A DNA stretch of 36,646 bases, from contig DFLL01000046.1 in assembly GCA_002375205.1 (NCBI GenBank), positions 1-36,646 on the forward strand, in the 5' to 3' direction. The DNA is from Caryophanales bacterium UBA3620 (GTDB lineage Bacteria; Bacillota_I; Bacilli_A; RF39; UBA660). The notes under the pieces are model-generated. The model was not told the origin of the DNA. It made no database searches and saw only the letters and a list, made by a program, of their open reading frames with translations. The position numbers were made by a program, and so were the translations under genes. Positions 8,772 through 16,451 of this stretch are shown here, one piece after another (the stretch's first letter is position 1; each line of letters starts with the position of its first letter).

Positions 8772-9269
8772 ATGAAAAAATTAAATAGGAAAGGATTTAC
8801 ATTAATAGAATTACTAGCAGTTATCGTTATACTTGCTATCGTTATGGTTGTAACTATACCATCAGTTATCAATGCTATGAATAGTGCAAGAAGTGGACAA
8901 CTTAAAAATGCTGCTGATACAGTTGCTGATTGGTTAACAAAGAATTATGAATTAAGTACATATTCAGGAGCACTTAGCACTGATCCAGTTGATCAAAATT
9001 ATAATGAATTTTTAAATAATACTACTGATAAAGCATGGACAAAAGATGATAATGGTACAATAAAGTATAATGTTTTGACAATGAGATCTGAAGATTTAGT
9101 TAATGCTGGAATTACAGATGCTTCATCAAATATTGATACAGCTTTAGCAAAATTAGTCGGAAATAAAATCTGTGTAACTCTTACGGCAAAAAGTACTGGT
9201 AGTTTTAATGTAAATGGCGGAACAAATAAAGCTACTTCTGCTGGATGTACTGAAGTTTCTTCACGTTAA
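8772..9269 (+). CDS. Prepilin-type protein (type IV pilin-like)
   Basis: A 165-residue protein with a textbook class III/type IV prepilin leader: a short basic leader, then RKGFTLIELLAVIVIL with cleavage expected between G and F and Glu at +5 of the mature protein. A single hydrophobic helix (~10-30) is followed by an extracytoplasmic Ser/Thr/Asn-rich domain. Two Cys near the C-terminus (in KICVTL and AGCTEV) could form a disulfide loop. It has AGGAGG 9 nt before the ATG. No prepilin peptidase, ATPase or other assembly gene is in the window, so whether it is a competence pseudopilin or a surface pilin cannot be decided. Confidence 0.82.
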   Translation: MKKLNRKGFTLIELLAVIVILAIVMVVTIPSVINAMNSARSGQLKNAADTVADWLTKNYELSTYSGALSTDPVDQNYNEFLNNTTDKAWTKDDNGTIKYNVLTMRSEDLVNAGITDASSNIDTALAKLVGNKICVTLTAKSTGSFNVNGGTNKATSAGCTEVSSR

Positions 9270-9282
9270 AATAATTAATATT

Positions 9283-9308
9283 AAAAGGCGATTTATTCGC
9301 TTTTTCTT
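9283..9308 (+). terminator. Terminator between the two prepilin genes
   Basis: AAAAGGCGA / TCGCTTTTT stem with one G-T pair, then a T-rich tail. Confidence 0.7.
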
Positions 9309-9325
9309 TTAAGGGGACATAGATT

Positions 9326-9811
9326 ATGAGAAGATTTAATAGAAAAGGATTTACATTAATAGAACTACTAGCAGTTATTGTAATACTTGGACTTGTTATG
9401 GTTGTTACTATACCTTCAGTGGTTAGTGCGGTAAAAGCTGCTAGACAAGAGGCTTATGAAGAAGCAATAACTATTATCGAAAAATATGTTAATGATGAAT
9501 ATACTAAATGTCAAATAGACCCTGATAGTATTGAAGATTATAACAGTGATATTATTAGTAATGATAGAGGAGTATGTCAATTAATAGAAGATAAAGATGT
9601 ATTTGCAACTATTCTTAAAATTACTAGATTTGATAATGATATTGATGGTATAATTTTAGCATATGATTCTGAAGACGAAATGTATATTGTGGTATCTGCT
9701 TCAGTTAGTGATGGTGGAAAGTTTAAAGGAGTTAATGTTAGACAACTAAATTCTGGTGGTACTATACCAACTCCTAAACCTTTTAATTCTAAACCCGTTA
9801 TTGATAGATGA
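9326..9811 (+). CDS. Second prepilin-type protein
   Basis: A 161-residue paralogue of the upstream gene. The N-terminal 33 residues are nearly identical (NRKGFTLIELLAVIVIL, then VMVVTIPSV), while the mature domain is unrelated in sequence: acidic, with two Cys about 20 residues apart (TKCQID and GVCQLI) and a Pro-rich end (TIPTPKPF). The same cleavage and export route is expected. AAGGGGA precedes the ATG. Separate terminators follow each gene, so the two may be expressed at different levels. Likely a minor or accessory pilin; inference only. Confidence 0.8.
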   Translation: MRRFNRKGFTLIELLAVIVILGLVMVVTIPSVVSAVKAARQEAYEEAITIIEKYVNDEYTKCQIDPDSIEDYNSDIISNDRGVCQLIEDKDVFATILKITRFDNDIDGIILAYDSEDEMYIVVSASVSDGGKFKGVNVRQLNSGGTIPTPKPFNSKPVIDR

Positions 9812-9812
9812 T

Positions 9813-9835
9813 AAAAAGCATTTATGCTTTTTTTC
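9813..9835 (+). terminator. Terminator after second prepilin gene
   Basis: AAAAAGCA / TGCTTTTT stem with a TTTA loop and a T run, starting right after the stop codon. Confidence 0.8.
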
Positions 9836-9847
9836 TTTTATTTCTTA

Positions 9848-9856
9848 TGATATAAT
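9848..9856 (+). promoter_or_regulatory. Extended -10 element of nfo
   Basis: TGATATAAT, 22 nt before the nfo ATG. No clear -35. Confidence 0.5.
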
Positions 9857-9878
9857 TATATAGAAAGTTGGTGGATAT

Positions 9879-10778
9879 ATGGAATTAATAATAGGTAGTC
9901 ATGTTTCATATAAAAATAGTGATCAATTACTTGGAAGTGTTAAAGAAGCACTTAGTTATGGGGCTAATACTTTTATGTTTTATACTGGAGCTCCACAGAA
10001 TACGATGAGAGGAAGTATTGATTTAGAACTTAGGGATAGGGCATATGCTTTGATGAAAGAAAATAATATTGATATTGATAAAGTTATAGTTCATGCTCCA
10101 TATATTGTTAATTTAGCTAATACTGAAAATTTTGATTTTTCTGTATCTTTCTTAAAAAAAGAAGTTGAAAGATGTAGTATATTGGGAATTAAATATATGG
10201 TTTTACATCCTGGATCTGCGGTTAATTCTTCTCGTGAAGAGGCTCTTACTAGTATTAGTGAAGGACTTAATTTAATTCTTGATAATAATTATAATGTTAG
10301 AATATTATTAGAAACTATGGCTGGTAAAGGTAATGAAGTAGGTAAAACTTTTGATGAATTAAAAACGATAATTGATAATGTTAAATATAAGGATAAAATA
10401 GGAGTATGTTTAGATACTTGTCATTTAAATGATGCGGGATATAATATTAAAGAGTTTGATTATATATTAGATGAATTTGATAAAAAAATTGGAATCAAAT
10501 ACATAGGTTGTATTCATGTAAATGATAGTAAAAATATACTTGGAAGTCATAAAGATAGACATGAAAATATAGGATTAGGTACGATTGGATTTGATAATTT
10601 AATTAATGTTATCTATAATAAAAAATTAGAAAATGTTCCTAAAATATTAGAGACTCCTTATGTTACGAAGGATGATAATTCTAAAGATAAAGAATATCCC
10701 CCATATAAGTATGAAATTGATATGATTAGAAATAAAGAATTTAATAATGACTTAATAAGAAATATACGAGGTAATTAA
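9879..10778 (+). CDS. nfo: Endonuclease IV (AP endonuclease)
   Basis: Zinc-dependent endonuclease of base-excision repair that cuts 5' to abasic sites. The 299-residue TIM-barrel protein shows the family's metal ligands in order: GSHVS, VHAPYIVNLAN, LHPGS, ETMAGKGNEVG, CLDTCHLNDAG, IHVNDSKN, DRHENIG and LETPY. Length matches Nfo (280-300). It is followed by a convergent DUF2624 gene, the family (yqfT) that neighbours nfo in Bacillus as well. Confidence 0.95.
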   Translation: MELIIGSHVSYKNSDQLLGSVKEALSYGANTFMFYTGAPQNTMRGSIDLELRDRAYALMKENNIDIDKVIVHAPYIVNLANTENFDFSVSFLKKEVERCSILGIKYMVLHPGSAVNSSREEALTSISEGLNLILDNNYNVRILLETMAGKGNEVGKTFDELKTIIDNVKYKDKIGVCLDTCHLNDAGYNIKEFDYILDEFDKKIGIKYIGCIHVNDSKNILGSHKDRHENIGLGTIGFDNLINVIYNKKLENVPKILETPYVTKDDNSKDKEYPPYKYEIDMIRNKEFNNDLIRNIRGN

Positions 10779-10793
10779 TCTCGTATATTTTTT
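10761..10793. terminator. Bidirectional terminator between nfo and the DUF2624 gene
   Basis: AATATACGAG / CTCGTATATT, a 10-bp stem with T runs on both strands. Both stop codons lie in its loop and the genes end 4 bp overlapped. Confidence 0.8.
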
Positions 10794-11053
10794 GTAAATA
10801 TATTTATTTTGTCTTTAAACTTCATATATAAATTTTCAATCTTATTATATGTAAGAGGAGTAACTTTATCTTTTATTTCAAGTAGTATTTCTTTTGGGTT
10901 GCCATATAAAATAGTTCTATAATTATTTTTAATATAAGTAAATAAGATATCAAGTTCATTATCATTTAAAATAATACCTTGTTTTAAAGCAAATATATTT
11001 ATATCATCTTTTTTCATTCTATTTACATATTCTTCAATTAAATAAAAATTCAT
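10775..11053 (-). CDS. DUF2624-family small protein (YqfT-like)
   Basis: A 92-residue soluble helical protein. The C-terminal part (KVTPLTYNKIENLYMKFKD) resembles DUF2624, which in Bacillus is YqfT, encoded next to nfo; here the neighbourhood is kept but the gene is inverted. The function of the family is unknown. AGGTGAAATT precedes the ATG on the minus strand. The start is only 65 bp from the divergent PBP gene, so the promoters lie back to back. Confidence 0.6.
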   Translation of the reverse strand: MNFYLIEEYVNRMKKDDINIFALKQGIILNDNELDILFTYIKNNYRTILYGNPKEILLEIKDKVTPLTYNKIENLYMKFKDKINIFTKNIRD

Positions 11054-11093
11054 AATTTCACCTAATAAAGTCTATGTATATTTTATTTGTTTA

Positions 11094-11102
11094 TGATATA
11101 AT
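11094..11102 (+). promoter_or_regulatory. Extended -10 element of the PBP gene
   Basis: TGATATAAT, 15 nt before the ATG at 11118. No clear -35. Confidence 0.5.
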
Positions 11103-11117
11103 AATTAAAGAGGGAAT

Positions 11118-13229
11118 ATGAATAAGAAAAAAAACATTAAAAAAAATAAATTATTAGAAATTAAGAAGAATAAAAAACCTATTAATAAAAAGAAGAAAAT
11201 TAGTAACAAAAATCTTCTTGAAGTAATTGATAAGAGATATAAAATTATTATGTTTATTATTTTTCTTTTATATATAGTTATATGTGGGAGATTATTTTAT
11301 TTGCAAGTCCTTAAAGTAGATGAATTTAATGAAAAGTTATCTTATTCTACTCATAAAACAATTGAGAGTACAAGTGCTCCGAGAGGCAGAATATATGATC
11401 GAAATTATAACTTATTAGTGGACAATGAAGCTGTTAAAACTATTTATTATAAAAAGAGAGAAAATGTTAAGACTGAAGATGAAGTTAATCTTGCTTATAT
11501 TATTGCTGATAATATAGATGTTGATTATTCTAAGATTAATGATATGAGATTAAAAAATTTTTATTATAAAAGTCATTTTAATGAATGTAGAAAATTAATT
11601 AAGAATAAGGAATGGGATTTATATGAAAAGAGAAAGTTAAATGATAGTGATATTGTTGATTTAATATTTGATAGAATTAGTGATAAGATAGAGGAATATG
11701 ATGATAGAGATAAAAAGGCTGCTTTTATTTATTATTTAATGAATAAGGGATATTCGTATTCTGAAAAAGTAATTAAAAATAAAGATGTAACAGATGAAGA
11801 ATATGCTTTTATCAGTGAAAATATTGATTCACTAGGTGGATTTAATACTAAATTAGATTGGGAAAGAGTTTACTTATACGGAGATGTATTTAAATCAATA
11901 CTTGGTAGTGTATCTTCTAATAGTCAAGGTATTCCAGAGGAGCTAGCAGAGGATTATTTAAAGAGGGGTTATTCATTAGATGATAGAGTTGGAATTTCAT
12001 ATTTGGAATATCAGTATGAGGATTATTTAAGGGGAACTAAGGCTACATATAGACTTTTATCTGATAATAGTTATGAACTTGTTAAAGAAGGTGAAAGGGG
12101 TAATGATATTGTTCTTTCTATTGATATTAATCTTCAGAAATATTTGGAAGAGGTTCTTTCTAATGAAGTATTAAATGCTAAAGGGGAATATGGAACTGAT
12201 TACTATAATAGATCTTTTGCTATTGTATCAGATCCTAATACAGGTGAGATACTTGCAATGGGGGGAAAACAAGTTTTGATTGATGACAATGGTTCAAAAT
12301 ATTTAGTTGATTATACTCCTGGAATAGTTACTCTTCCTGTAACTCCTGGTAGCATTGTAAAAGGAGCTTCAATGCTTGTGGGATATAAATATGGGGCTAT
12401 TGATATTGGTTCTTATCAATTGGATGAATGTATAAAAATAAAGGATACTCCAGAAAAATGTTCATGGAGAACAATGGGAAATATTGATGATATATATGCT
12501 CTTGAATATTCTTCAAATGTTTACCAATATAAAATAGCTATTAAAGTAGGTGGAGCAACTTACAGATATAATGAGGGTTTATCTATTGACAATAGTGCAT
12601 TTGACAAATATCGTGATATGTATGCATCATTTGGCCTTGGTGTTAAAACTGGTATTGATTTGCCGGTAGAGAGTCTTGGTTACATGGGTAAGAGTAAATT
12701 ACCTGGTCACTTATTAGATTTTTCCATAGGACAGTACGATACTTATACACCAATTCAATTATCACAATATATTAATACTTTAGCTAATGGTGGTACTAGA
12801 TTAAAACCACACTTATTAAGAGAGGTTTATAGGGCTAGTGATAGTAAGGATAAATTTGGATCTTTGCTATATAAAGCTGAGAGTGAAGAATTGGGTAAGG
12901 TTGATATTGATAGTAAGTATATGGATAGAGTACATGTTGGTTTTGCTGCGGTTGTATCTCGTGGCCTTGGTTATGGATATATGGGAAATTATACGAACTC
13001 TGCGGGTAAAACTGGTACAAGTCAAAGTTTTATTGATACTGATAATGATGGTAAGGTAGACACTGAAACAATAACAACTTCATTTATTGGATATTCACCA
13101 GCGGATAATCCTAAAATGAGTATTATAGTGGTTTCTCCAGATATTAGTCTGCCTAATTCAAGTACTTCAGCAGTAACTAAGAGAATATCGGCTTCTATTG
13201 TAAATAAATATTATGAGTTAAATGGATAA
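11118..13229 (+). CDS. Class B penicillin-binding protein (peptidoglycan transpeptidase, PBP2 type)
   Basis: Membrane-anchored D,D-transpeptidase that crosslinks peptidoglycan. A Lys/Asn-rich cytoplasmic tail of ~45 residues is followed by one membrane segment (~46-66), a PBP dimer domain beginning with SAPRGRIYDRN (~90-100), and the transpeptidase domain. The three active-site motifs are present: S412-x-x-K in PGSIVKG, S465-S466-N467, and K631-T-G in AGKTGTSQSF. The SxxK surroundings (SIVK) differ from the usual STFK/STMK. At 703 residues it fits PBP2/PbpA or FtsI-like elongation/sporulation proteins; neighbours do not say which. It ends in a terminator shared with the convergent gene. Confidence 0.9.
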   Translation: MNKKKNIKKNKLLEIKKNKKPINKKKKISNKNLLEVIDKRYKIIMFIIFLLYIVICGRLFYLQVLKVDEFNEKLSYSTHKTIESTSAPRGRIYDRNYNLLVDNEAVKTIYYKKRENVKTEDEVNLAYIIADNIDVDYSKINDMRLKNFYYKSHFNECRKLIKNKEWDLYEKRKLNDSDIVDLIFDRISDKIEEYDDRDKKAAFIYYLMNKGYSYSEKVIKNKDVTDEEYAFISENIDSLGGFNTKLDWERVYLYGDVFKSILGSVSSNSQGIPEELAEDYLKRGYSLDDRVGISYLEYQYEDYLRGTKATYRLLSDNSYELVKEGERGNDIVLSIDINLQKYLEEVLSNEVLNAKGEYGTDYYNRSFAIVSDPNTGEILAMGGKQVLIDDNGSKYLVDYTPGIVTLPVTPGSIVKGASMLVGYKYGAIDIGSYQLDECIKIKDTPEKCSWRTMGNIDDIYALEYSSNVYQYKIAIKVGGATYRYNEGLSIDNSAFDKYRDMYASFGLGVKTGIDLPVESLGYMGKSKLPGHLLDFSIGQYDTYTPIQLSQYINTLANGGTRLKPHLLREVYRASDSKDKFGSLLYKAESEELGKVDIDSKYMDRVHVGFAAVVSRGLGYGYMGNYTNSAGKTGTSQSFIDTDNDGKVDTETITTSFIGYSPADNPKMSIIVVSPDISLPNSSTSAVTKRISASIVNKYYELNG

Positions 13230-13249
13230 AAGAGCCTACGCTCTTTTTC
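13228..13249. terminator. Bidirectional terminator after the PBP gene
   Basis: AAAAGAGC / GCTCTTTT with a CTAC loop, starting in the PBP stop codon; the convergent gene also ends here. Confidence 0.75.
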
Positions 13250-13586
13250 TGTTTATACCAAGTATACTAGATAGCACTCCTAAAAGAATTAATATGATAA
13301 AGAAGATAACACTAGATATATTTAATTCTTTTATAAAGATATTAATAATAAGAAAGAAAATGCTCCATATACCTGAATATTTAAGTCCTTCGATATAACC
13401 TTTCTTTGAAGAAGTTTTACCTAAAATAAAACTACCAACCATAACACTAATAATAGGAATAATATAATGGATAATATTTAGAGGAGTACCATTTATTATA
13501 TTAAAATAATTTAATATTGTAATAATAATAGTTGAAATTACCATTATGCTAAGAGTGTACAAAGAACTTTTTAAATATTTTTTCAT
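13236..13586 (-). CDS. TIGR04086-type membrane protein (YrzE-like)
   Basis: A 116-residue protein with four hydrophobic segments in two hairpins, separated by a short basic loop. The central GKTSSKKGYIEGLKYS matches the GKrakkkGwleGl motif of the TIGR04086 family found in Bacilli and Clostridia. Function is unknown. The start at 13586 is chosen because GGTGAT lies just upstream of that ATG; a longer frame from 13598 would begin within the GGTGAT site. Family call by pattern, not by alignment. Confidence 0.6.
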   Translation of the reverse strand: MKKYLKSSLYTLSIMVISTIIITILNYFNIINGTPLNIIHYIIPIISVMVGSFILGKTSSKKGYIEGLKYSGIWSIFFLIINIFIKELNISSVIFFIILILLGVLSSILGINRKRA

Positions 13587-13658
13587 ATTTATCACCATTA
13601 AATTATATGTTTTTGTATAAAAATATATACAATATTACATAATTATAATGGTGATAAT

Positions 13659-14294
13659 ATGATTAATGTAATAATTAGAACAGTATTTTTTTATATTTTT
13701 ATCTTTATAATATACAGAATAATGGGGAAAAGAGAGTTAGGTCAACTTAGCATTATTGATTTAATCGTGACTCTTTTAATTGCTGAACTAGCAGTGATTA
13801 GTATTGAAAATTATAATGATTCTTTATTATATTCTTTAATACCTATTGTTATATTAGTATTACTAGAATGCACACTATCTTATGTTAGTTTAAAAAAGCC
13901 AAGATTTAGAATCATGTTGGATGGTAATCCTAGTGTTATTATAAAGAATGGTAAAATTAATTATAATGAAATGTTAAAACAAAGATATAATTTGGATGAT
14001 TTATTAGTCCAATTAAGAGATAAAGGATATCGTAGTATTGAAGAAATAGAATATGCTATTTTAGAAGGATCGGGAACACTATCTGTTTTTCCTTATGCTG
14101 ATGGTAAAAGCCCTTTACCTTTACCAATCATATTAGATGGAGACATACAGGAAGATACAATAAAACATTTAAAGAAAGATAAAAAATGGGTATATGACTT
14201 TTTAGATAAAAAAGATATAAAATTACAAGATGTCTTCTTTGCTTTTTATAAAGATAAGAATATTTTTATTATAAAAAATGATGATTTATTATAA
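13659..14294 (+). CDS. DUF421-domain membrane protein (YetF-like)
   Basis: A 211-residue protein: three membrane segments in the first ~85 residues, then a soluble domain. RIMGKRELGQLSIIDLIV and the later LDGNPSVIIKNGKINYNEM...YNLDDLLVQLR are typical of DUF421/YetF proteins, which form membrane-bound tetramers with a cytosolic domain; their molecular job is not well established. GGTGAT lies 3 nt before the ATG. It diverges from the TIGR04086-type gene. Confidence 0.8.
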   Translation: MINVIIRTVFFYIFIFIIYRIMGKRELGQLSIIDLIVTLLIAELAVISIENYNDSLLYSLIPIVILVLLECTLSYVSLKKPRFRIMLDGNPSVIIKNGKINYNEMLKQRYNLDDLLVQLRDKGYRSIEEIEYAILEGSGTLSVFPYADGKSPLPLPIILDGDIQEDTIKHLKKDKKWVYDFLDKKDIKLQDVFFAFYKDKNIFIIKNDDLL

Positions 14295-14347
14295 AAAATA
14301 GTACACTTTTCTTACAATAGGCATAAGTTATTGTGAGGGGTGATATC

Positions 14348-14887
14348 TTGTCAGCATATAAAGAAATAGTTACAAAGGCAGTAGTAGGAAAGGGTAAAAA
14401 GTATTATAAAAATACTTATACTGTCGATGTAGGTACTCCTGTCGATACTGTCTTAGGAGCATGGGTAATTAATCATAAATTTTCTGGTAAGGAAGTGAAT
14501 AAAAAGGTTGAAATAGATGGATCTTTTGATGTAAATTTATGGTATTCCCATGATAATGATACGAAAACATCAGTAATAACCAAAACACTTACTTATAAAG
14601 ATGTAGTAACAGTCTTTCAAAAAGAAACAGTGGATTCTGGAGAAAAAGATATAATAGTAAGAAGTTTAAAAGGACCTAGTTGTATATCTGCTAGAGAAGA
14701 TGGAAATAATATAATTATTGACATCGAAAAAGAACTAGGTGTAGAAATAGTTGGAGATACAAAAGTTAAAATAGCTATTGAAGAAGATGAAGAACCATGG
14801 GATGAAATTAAAGATGATGAAAAGATAGAAGAAGATTTAAAAGAAATAGATGATAGTGTTAAAGAAGATTATTTAGATGAAAAATAG
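14348..14887 (+). CDS. cotE: Spore outer-coat morphogenetic protein CotE homologue
   Basis: In Bacillus, CotE assembles the outer spore coat on the forespore surface. The 179-residue protein is close in length to B. subtilis CotE (181) and shares its marks along the sequence: SAYKEIVTKAVVGKGKKY at the start, GAWVINHKF, EIDGSFDVNLWYSHDNDTKT, KGPSCISA, GVEIVGDTKVKI, and a very acidic C-terminal tail. The start codon is a TTG at 14348: GAGGGGTGAT lies 5-13 nt before it and the resulting MSAYKE aligns with CotE. In Bacillus cotE follows ymcA; here ymcA (ricA) is 6.7 kb away. Together with spoIVFAB it hints at sporulation. Confidence 0.85.
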   Translation: MSAYKEIVTKAVVGKGKKYYKNTYTVDVGTPVDTVLGAWVINHKFSGKEVNKKVEIDGSFDVNLWYSHDNDTKTSVITKTLTYKDVVTVFQKETVDSGEKDIIVRSLKGPSCISAREDGNNIIIDIEKELGVEIVGDTKVKIAIEEDEEPWDEIKDDEKIEEDLKEIDDSVKEDYLDEK

Positions 14888-14899
14888 TCTTCTTTTCTT
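14861..14899 (+). terminator. Possible terminator at the end of cotE
   Basis: AAAGAAGA and TCTTCTTT can pair across a 19-nt loop spanning the cotE stop, followed by a T-rich stretch. Weak because of the long loop. Confidence 0.35.
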
Positions 14900-14948
14900 T
14901 ATTTCAATATAAAATAAGCAATTTTTATAATTTTTAGTGATTTTAAGG

Positions 14949-14977
14949 TTGACATTTACATATTACTATACTATAAT
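14949..14977 (+). promoter_or_regulatory. Strong promoter of infC-rpmI-rplT
   Basis: Perfect TTGACA (14949-14954), 17-nt spacer, perfect TATAAT (14972-14977). Transcription should begin near 14985. Confidence 0.85.
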
Positions 14978-14983
14978 TATTGT

Positions 14984-15111
14984 GAAACGGAAAGAAGATT
15001 TATTATTCTCACCTGATTACATATAGTAATAGGTAAAAAAGCCAAAAAAACAAATTTTAACAAGCTTTTTTAGATTTAATGAATACTTCTTATCCAAGTA
15101 TTCATTTTTTT
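14984..15111 (+). promoter_or_regulatory. infC/rplT leader with attenuator hairpin (L20-leader type)
   Basis: About 125 nt of untranslated leader end in a terminator-like hairpin, ATGAATACTT / AAGTATTCAT (15079-15105), and a T run reaching the ribosome binding site. In Bacillus this operon is controlled by premature termination when L20 binds its own leader. The position and hairpin fit; an L20-binding structure upstream is not proven by eye. Confidence 0.55.
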
Positions 15112-15124
15112 GGAGGTGTTAGCT

Positions 15125-15646
15125 ATAGCTACTTTAAAGGATAATCCTATCAATGAACAAATTAGATGTAAGGAAATGATGGTTATTGGACCAAATGGTG
15201 AACAACTAGGCATTAAGAGCAAACAAGATGCTCTTACTCTTGCGGGTTATGCAGGTTTTGACTTGGTTCTCATGAGTGATTCTGGAAATGTTCCTGTATG
15301 TAAAATAATGGACTATAATAAATTTAAATATGAAAAAAAGAAAAAAGCCAAAGAATCTCAAAAGAAACAAAGAGAGACTATTGTTGAAACAAAGGAATTT
15401 AGATTATCTGTAAAGATAGATGTTCATGACTTTGATACAAGAGTTAATAATGCTAGTAAGGCCCTTGCTAAAGGAAATAAAGTAAAGGCAAGTATAAGAT
15501 TTAAGGGTAGAGAAATAACTCATCCAGAACTTGCTACTGAAGTTCTTGATAGATTTTATGAAAAAGTTAGTGATGTATCAGAAATAGAGTCTAAACCAAA
15601 AATTGAAGGTAGAACGATGTTTATGATACTTACACCTAAAAAATAG
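15125..15646 (+). CDS. infC: Translation initiation factor IF-3 (ATA start)
   Basis: Binds the 30S subunit, prevents early 50S joining and checks the initiation codon. N-domain NEQIRCKEMMVIGPNGEQLG, linker KKKKAKESQKKQRET, and C-domain RLSVKIDVHDFDTR...KVKASIRFKGREITHPELA are all classic; the product is 173 residues. GGAGG at 15112-15116 points to an ATA codon at 15125, giving MATLKDNPINEQIR. The only in-frame conventional starts (TTG 15110, GTG 15116) lie in that ribosome site and have none of their own. A non-canonical start is usual for infC, because IF-3 discriminates against it and so limits its own synthesis. Confidence 0.9.
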   Translation: MATLKDNPINEQIRCKEMMVIGPNGEQLGIKSKQDALTLAGYAGFDLVLMSDSGNVPVCKIMDYNKFKYEKKKKAKESQKKQRETIVETKEFRLSVKIDVHDFDTRVNNASKALAKGNKVKASIRFKGREITHPELATEVLDRFYEKVSDVSEIESKPKIEGRTMFMILTPKK

Positions 15647-15658
15647 AAGGAGGATATT

Positions 15659-15862
15659 ATGACTAAGGTTAAAAAGAACAAAATGAAGACACATAAAGGA
15701 ACTAAAAAAGTATTAAATATTAGACAAAGTGGTTCTATTAGTAAATCAAGACAAGGAGTACTTCATAACACTGGTAAGAACAGTGCTGCTAGAGCAAGTA
15801 GTAAAAAGAAGGCTACTAGTTTAGCAAAATCAGATTTAAAGAGAATTAAAGACTTAATATAG
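15659..15862 (+). CDS. rpmI: 50S ribosomal protein L35
   Basis: Small basic large-subunit protein, second gene of the infC operon. The 67-residue product has NKMKTHKGTKKVLNI near the start (family MKTHrgaaKR), the SKSRQGVLHNTGKNSAA core and the LAKSDLKRIKDLI end matching L35. AGGAGG lies 7 nt before the ATG. A few extra residues (TKVKK) precede the usual MKTH. Confidence 0.92.
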   Translation: MTKVKKNKMKTHKGTKKVLNIRQSGSISKSRQGVLHNTGKNSAARASSKKKATSLAKSDLKRIKDLI

Positions 15863-15873
15863 GAGGGTAAAGA

Positions 15874-16389
15874 ATGACAAGAGTTAAAGGTGGCACTGTT
15901 GCACGTGCTAGAAGAAAAAAAGTATTAAAAGAAGCAAAAGGATATTTTGGTAGTAAACATAGATTATATAAAACTGCTCATGAGCAAGTAATGCATTCTG
16001 GAGTTTATGCATTTAGAGATAGAAAACAAAATAAGAGAAACTTTAGAAAATTATGGATTACAAGAATTAATGCTGGATGTAGAGAAAATGAAATTTCTTA
16101 TTCTAGATTTATTGATGGATTAAATAAAGCTGGAGTTACTGTAAATAGAAAAATGCTTAGTGAAATTGCTATTGATAATAAAGAAGCATTTAAAGATTTA
16201 GTAACTATTGCTAAGGATGCTTTAGCTGGAAAGAAATATACTCCTAAAACAGTTAATGCTTCTAAGGAAGATACTGTTAAAGAAGTAAAAGAAGAAAAGA
16301 AACCAGCTGCTAAAAAAGAAACTAGTAAGACTACTACTACTAAAAAAGCTCCTGCTAAAAAGACAACTACTAAAAAAGAAGAAAAGTAA
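15874..16389 (+). CDS. rplT: 50S ribosomal protein L20 with low-complexity C-terminal tail
   Basis: Binds 23S rRNA early in large-subunit assembly and represses its own operon in Bacillus. Residues 1-117 are a normal L20: RVKGGTVARARRKKVLKEAKG, YGSKHR-like FGSKHRLYKTA, FRDRKQNKRNFRKLWITRIN. Residues ~118-171 are an added tail of Lys, Thr, Ala and Glu (PAAKKETSKTTTTKKAPAKK), absent from ordinary ~118-residue L20. The tail is encoded without frame disruption and ends in the terminator. GGAGGG precedes the ATG. Confidence 0.93.
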   Translation: MTRVKGGTVARARRKKVLKEAKGYFGSKHRLYKTAHEQVMHSGVYAFRDRKQNKRNFRKLWITRINAGCRENEISYSRFIDGLNKAGVTVNRKMLSEIAIDNKEAFKDLVTIAKDALAGKKYTPKTVNASKEDTVKEVKEEKKPAAKKETSKTTTTKKAPAKKTTTKKEEK

Positions 16390-16408
16390 TAAATTCTTCT
16401 TTTTTTTA
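16372..16408 (+). terminator. Terminator of the infC operon
   Basis: AAAAAGAAGAA pairs with TTCTTCTTTTT across a 10-nt loop, with a T run; the 5' arm is the last codons of rplT. Confidence 0.75.
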
Positions 16409-16419
16409 TATTTAAATTT

Positions 16420-16428
16420 TGATATAAT
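16420..16428 (+). promoter_or_regulatory. Extended -10 element of lepA operon
   Basis: TGATATAAT, 23 nt before lepA. No clear -35. Confidence 0.5.
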
Positions 16429-16451
16429 AGAATTCGAAGGCAGTGATATAG

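Noticed and set aside
7877..9880. Expected tmRNA gene (ssrA) near smpB
   Set aside because: No tmRNA-like acceptor or tag reading frame was found near smpB or elsewhere in the window; it must lie outside.
14302..14330. Sigma-K-like promoter before cotE (TACA, 16 nt, CATAAGTTA)
   Set aside because: The match to mACm-CATAnnnTA is good, but transcription would begin near 14337, inside the GAGGGG ribosome site of cotE, which would then be lost. Chance matches are likely in AT-rich DNA.
15110..15124. TTG (15110) or GTG (15116) as the infC start
   Set aside because: Both fall within the GGAGG ribosome site and have no site of their own; the residues they add are not found in IF-3.
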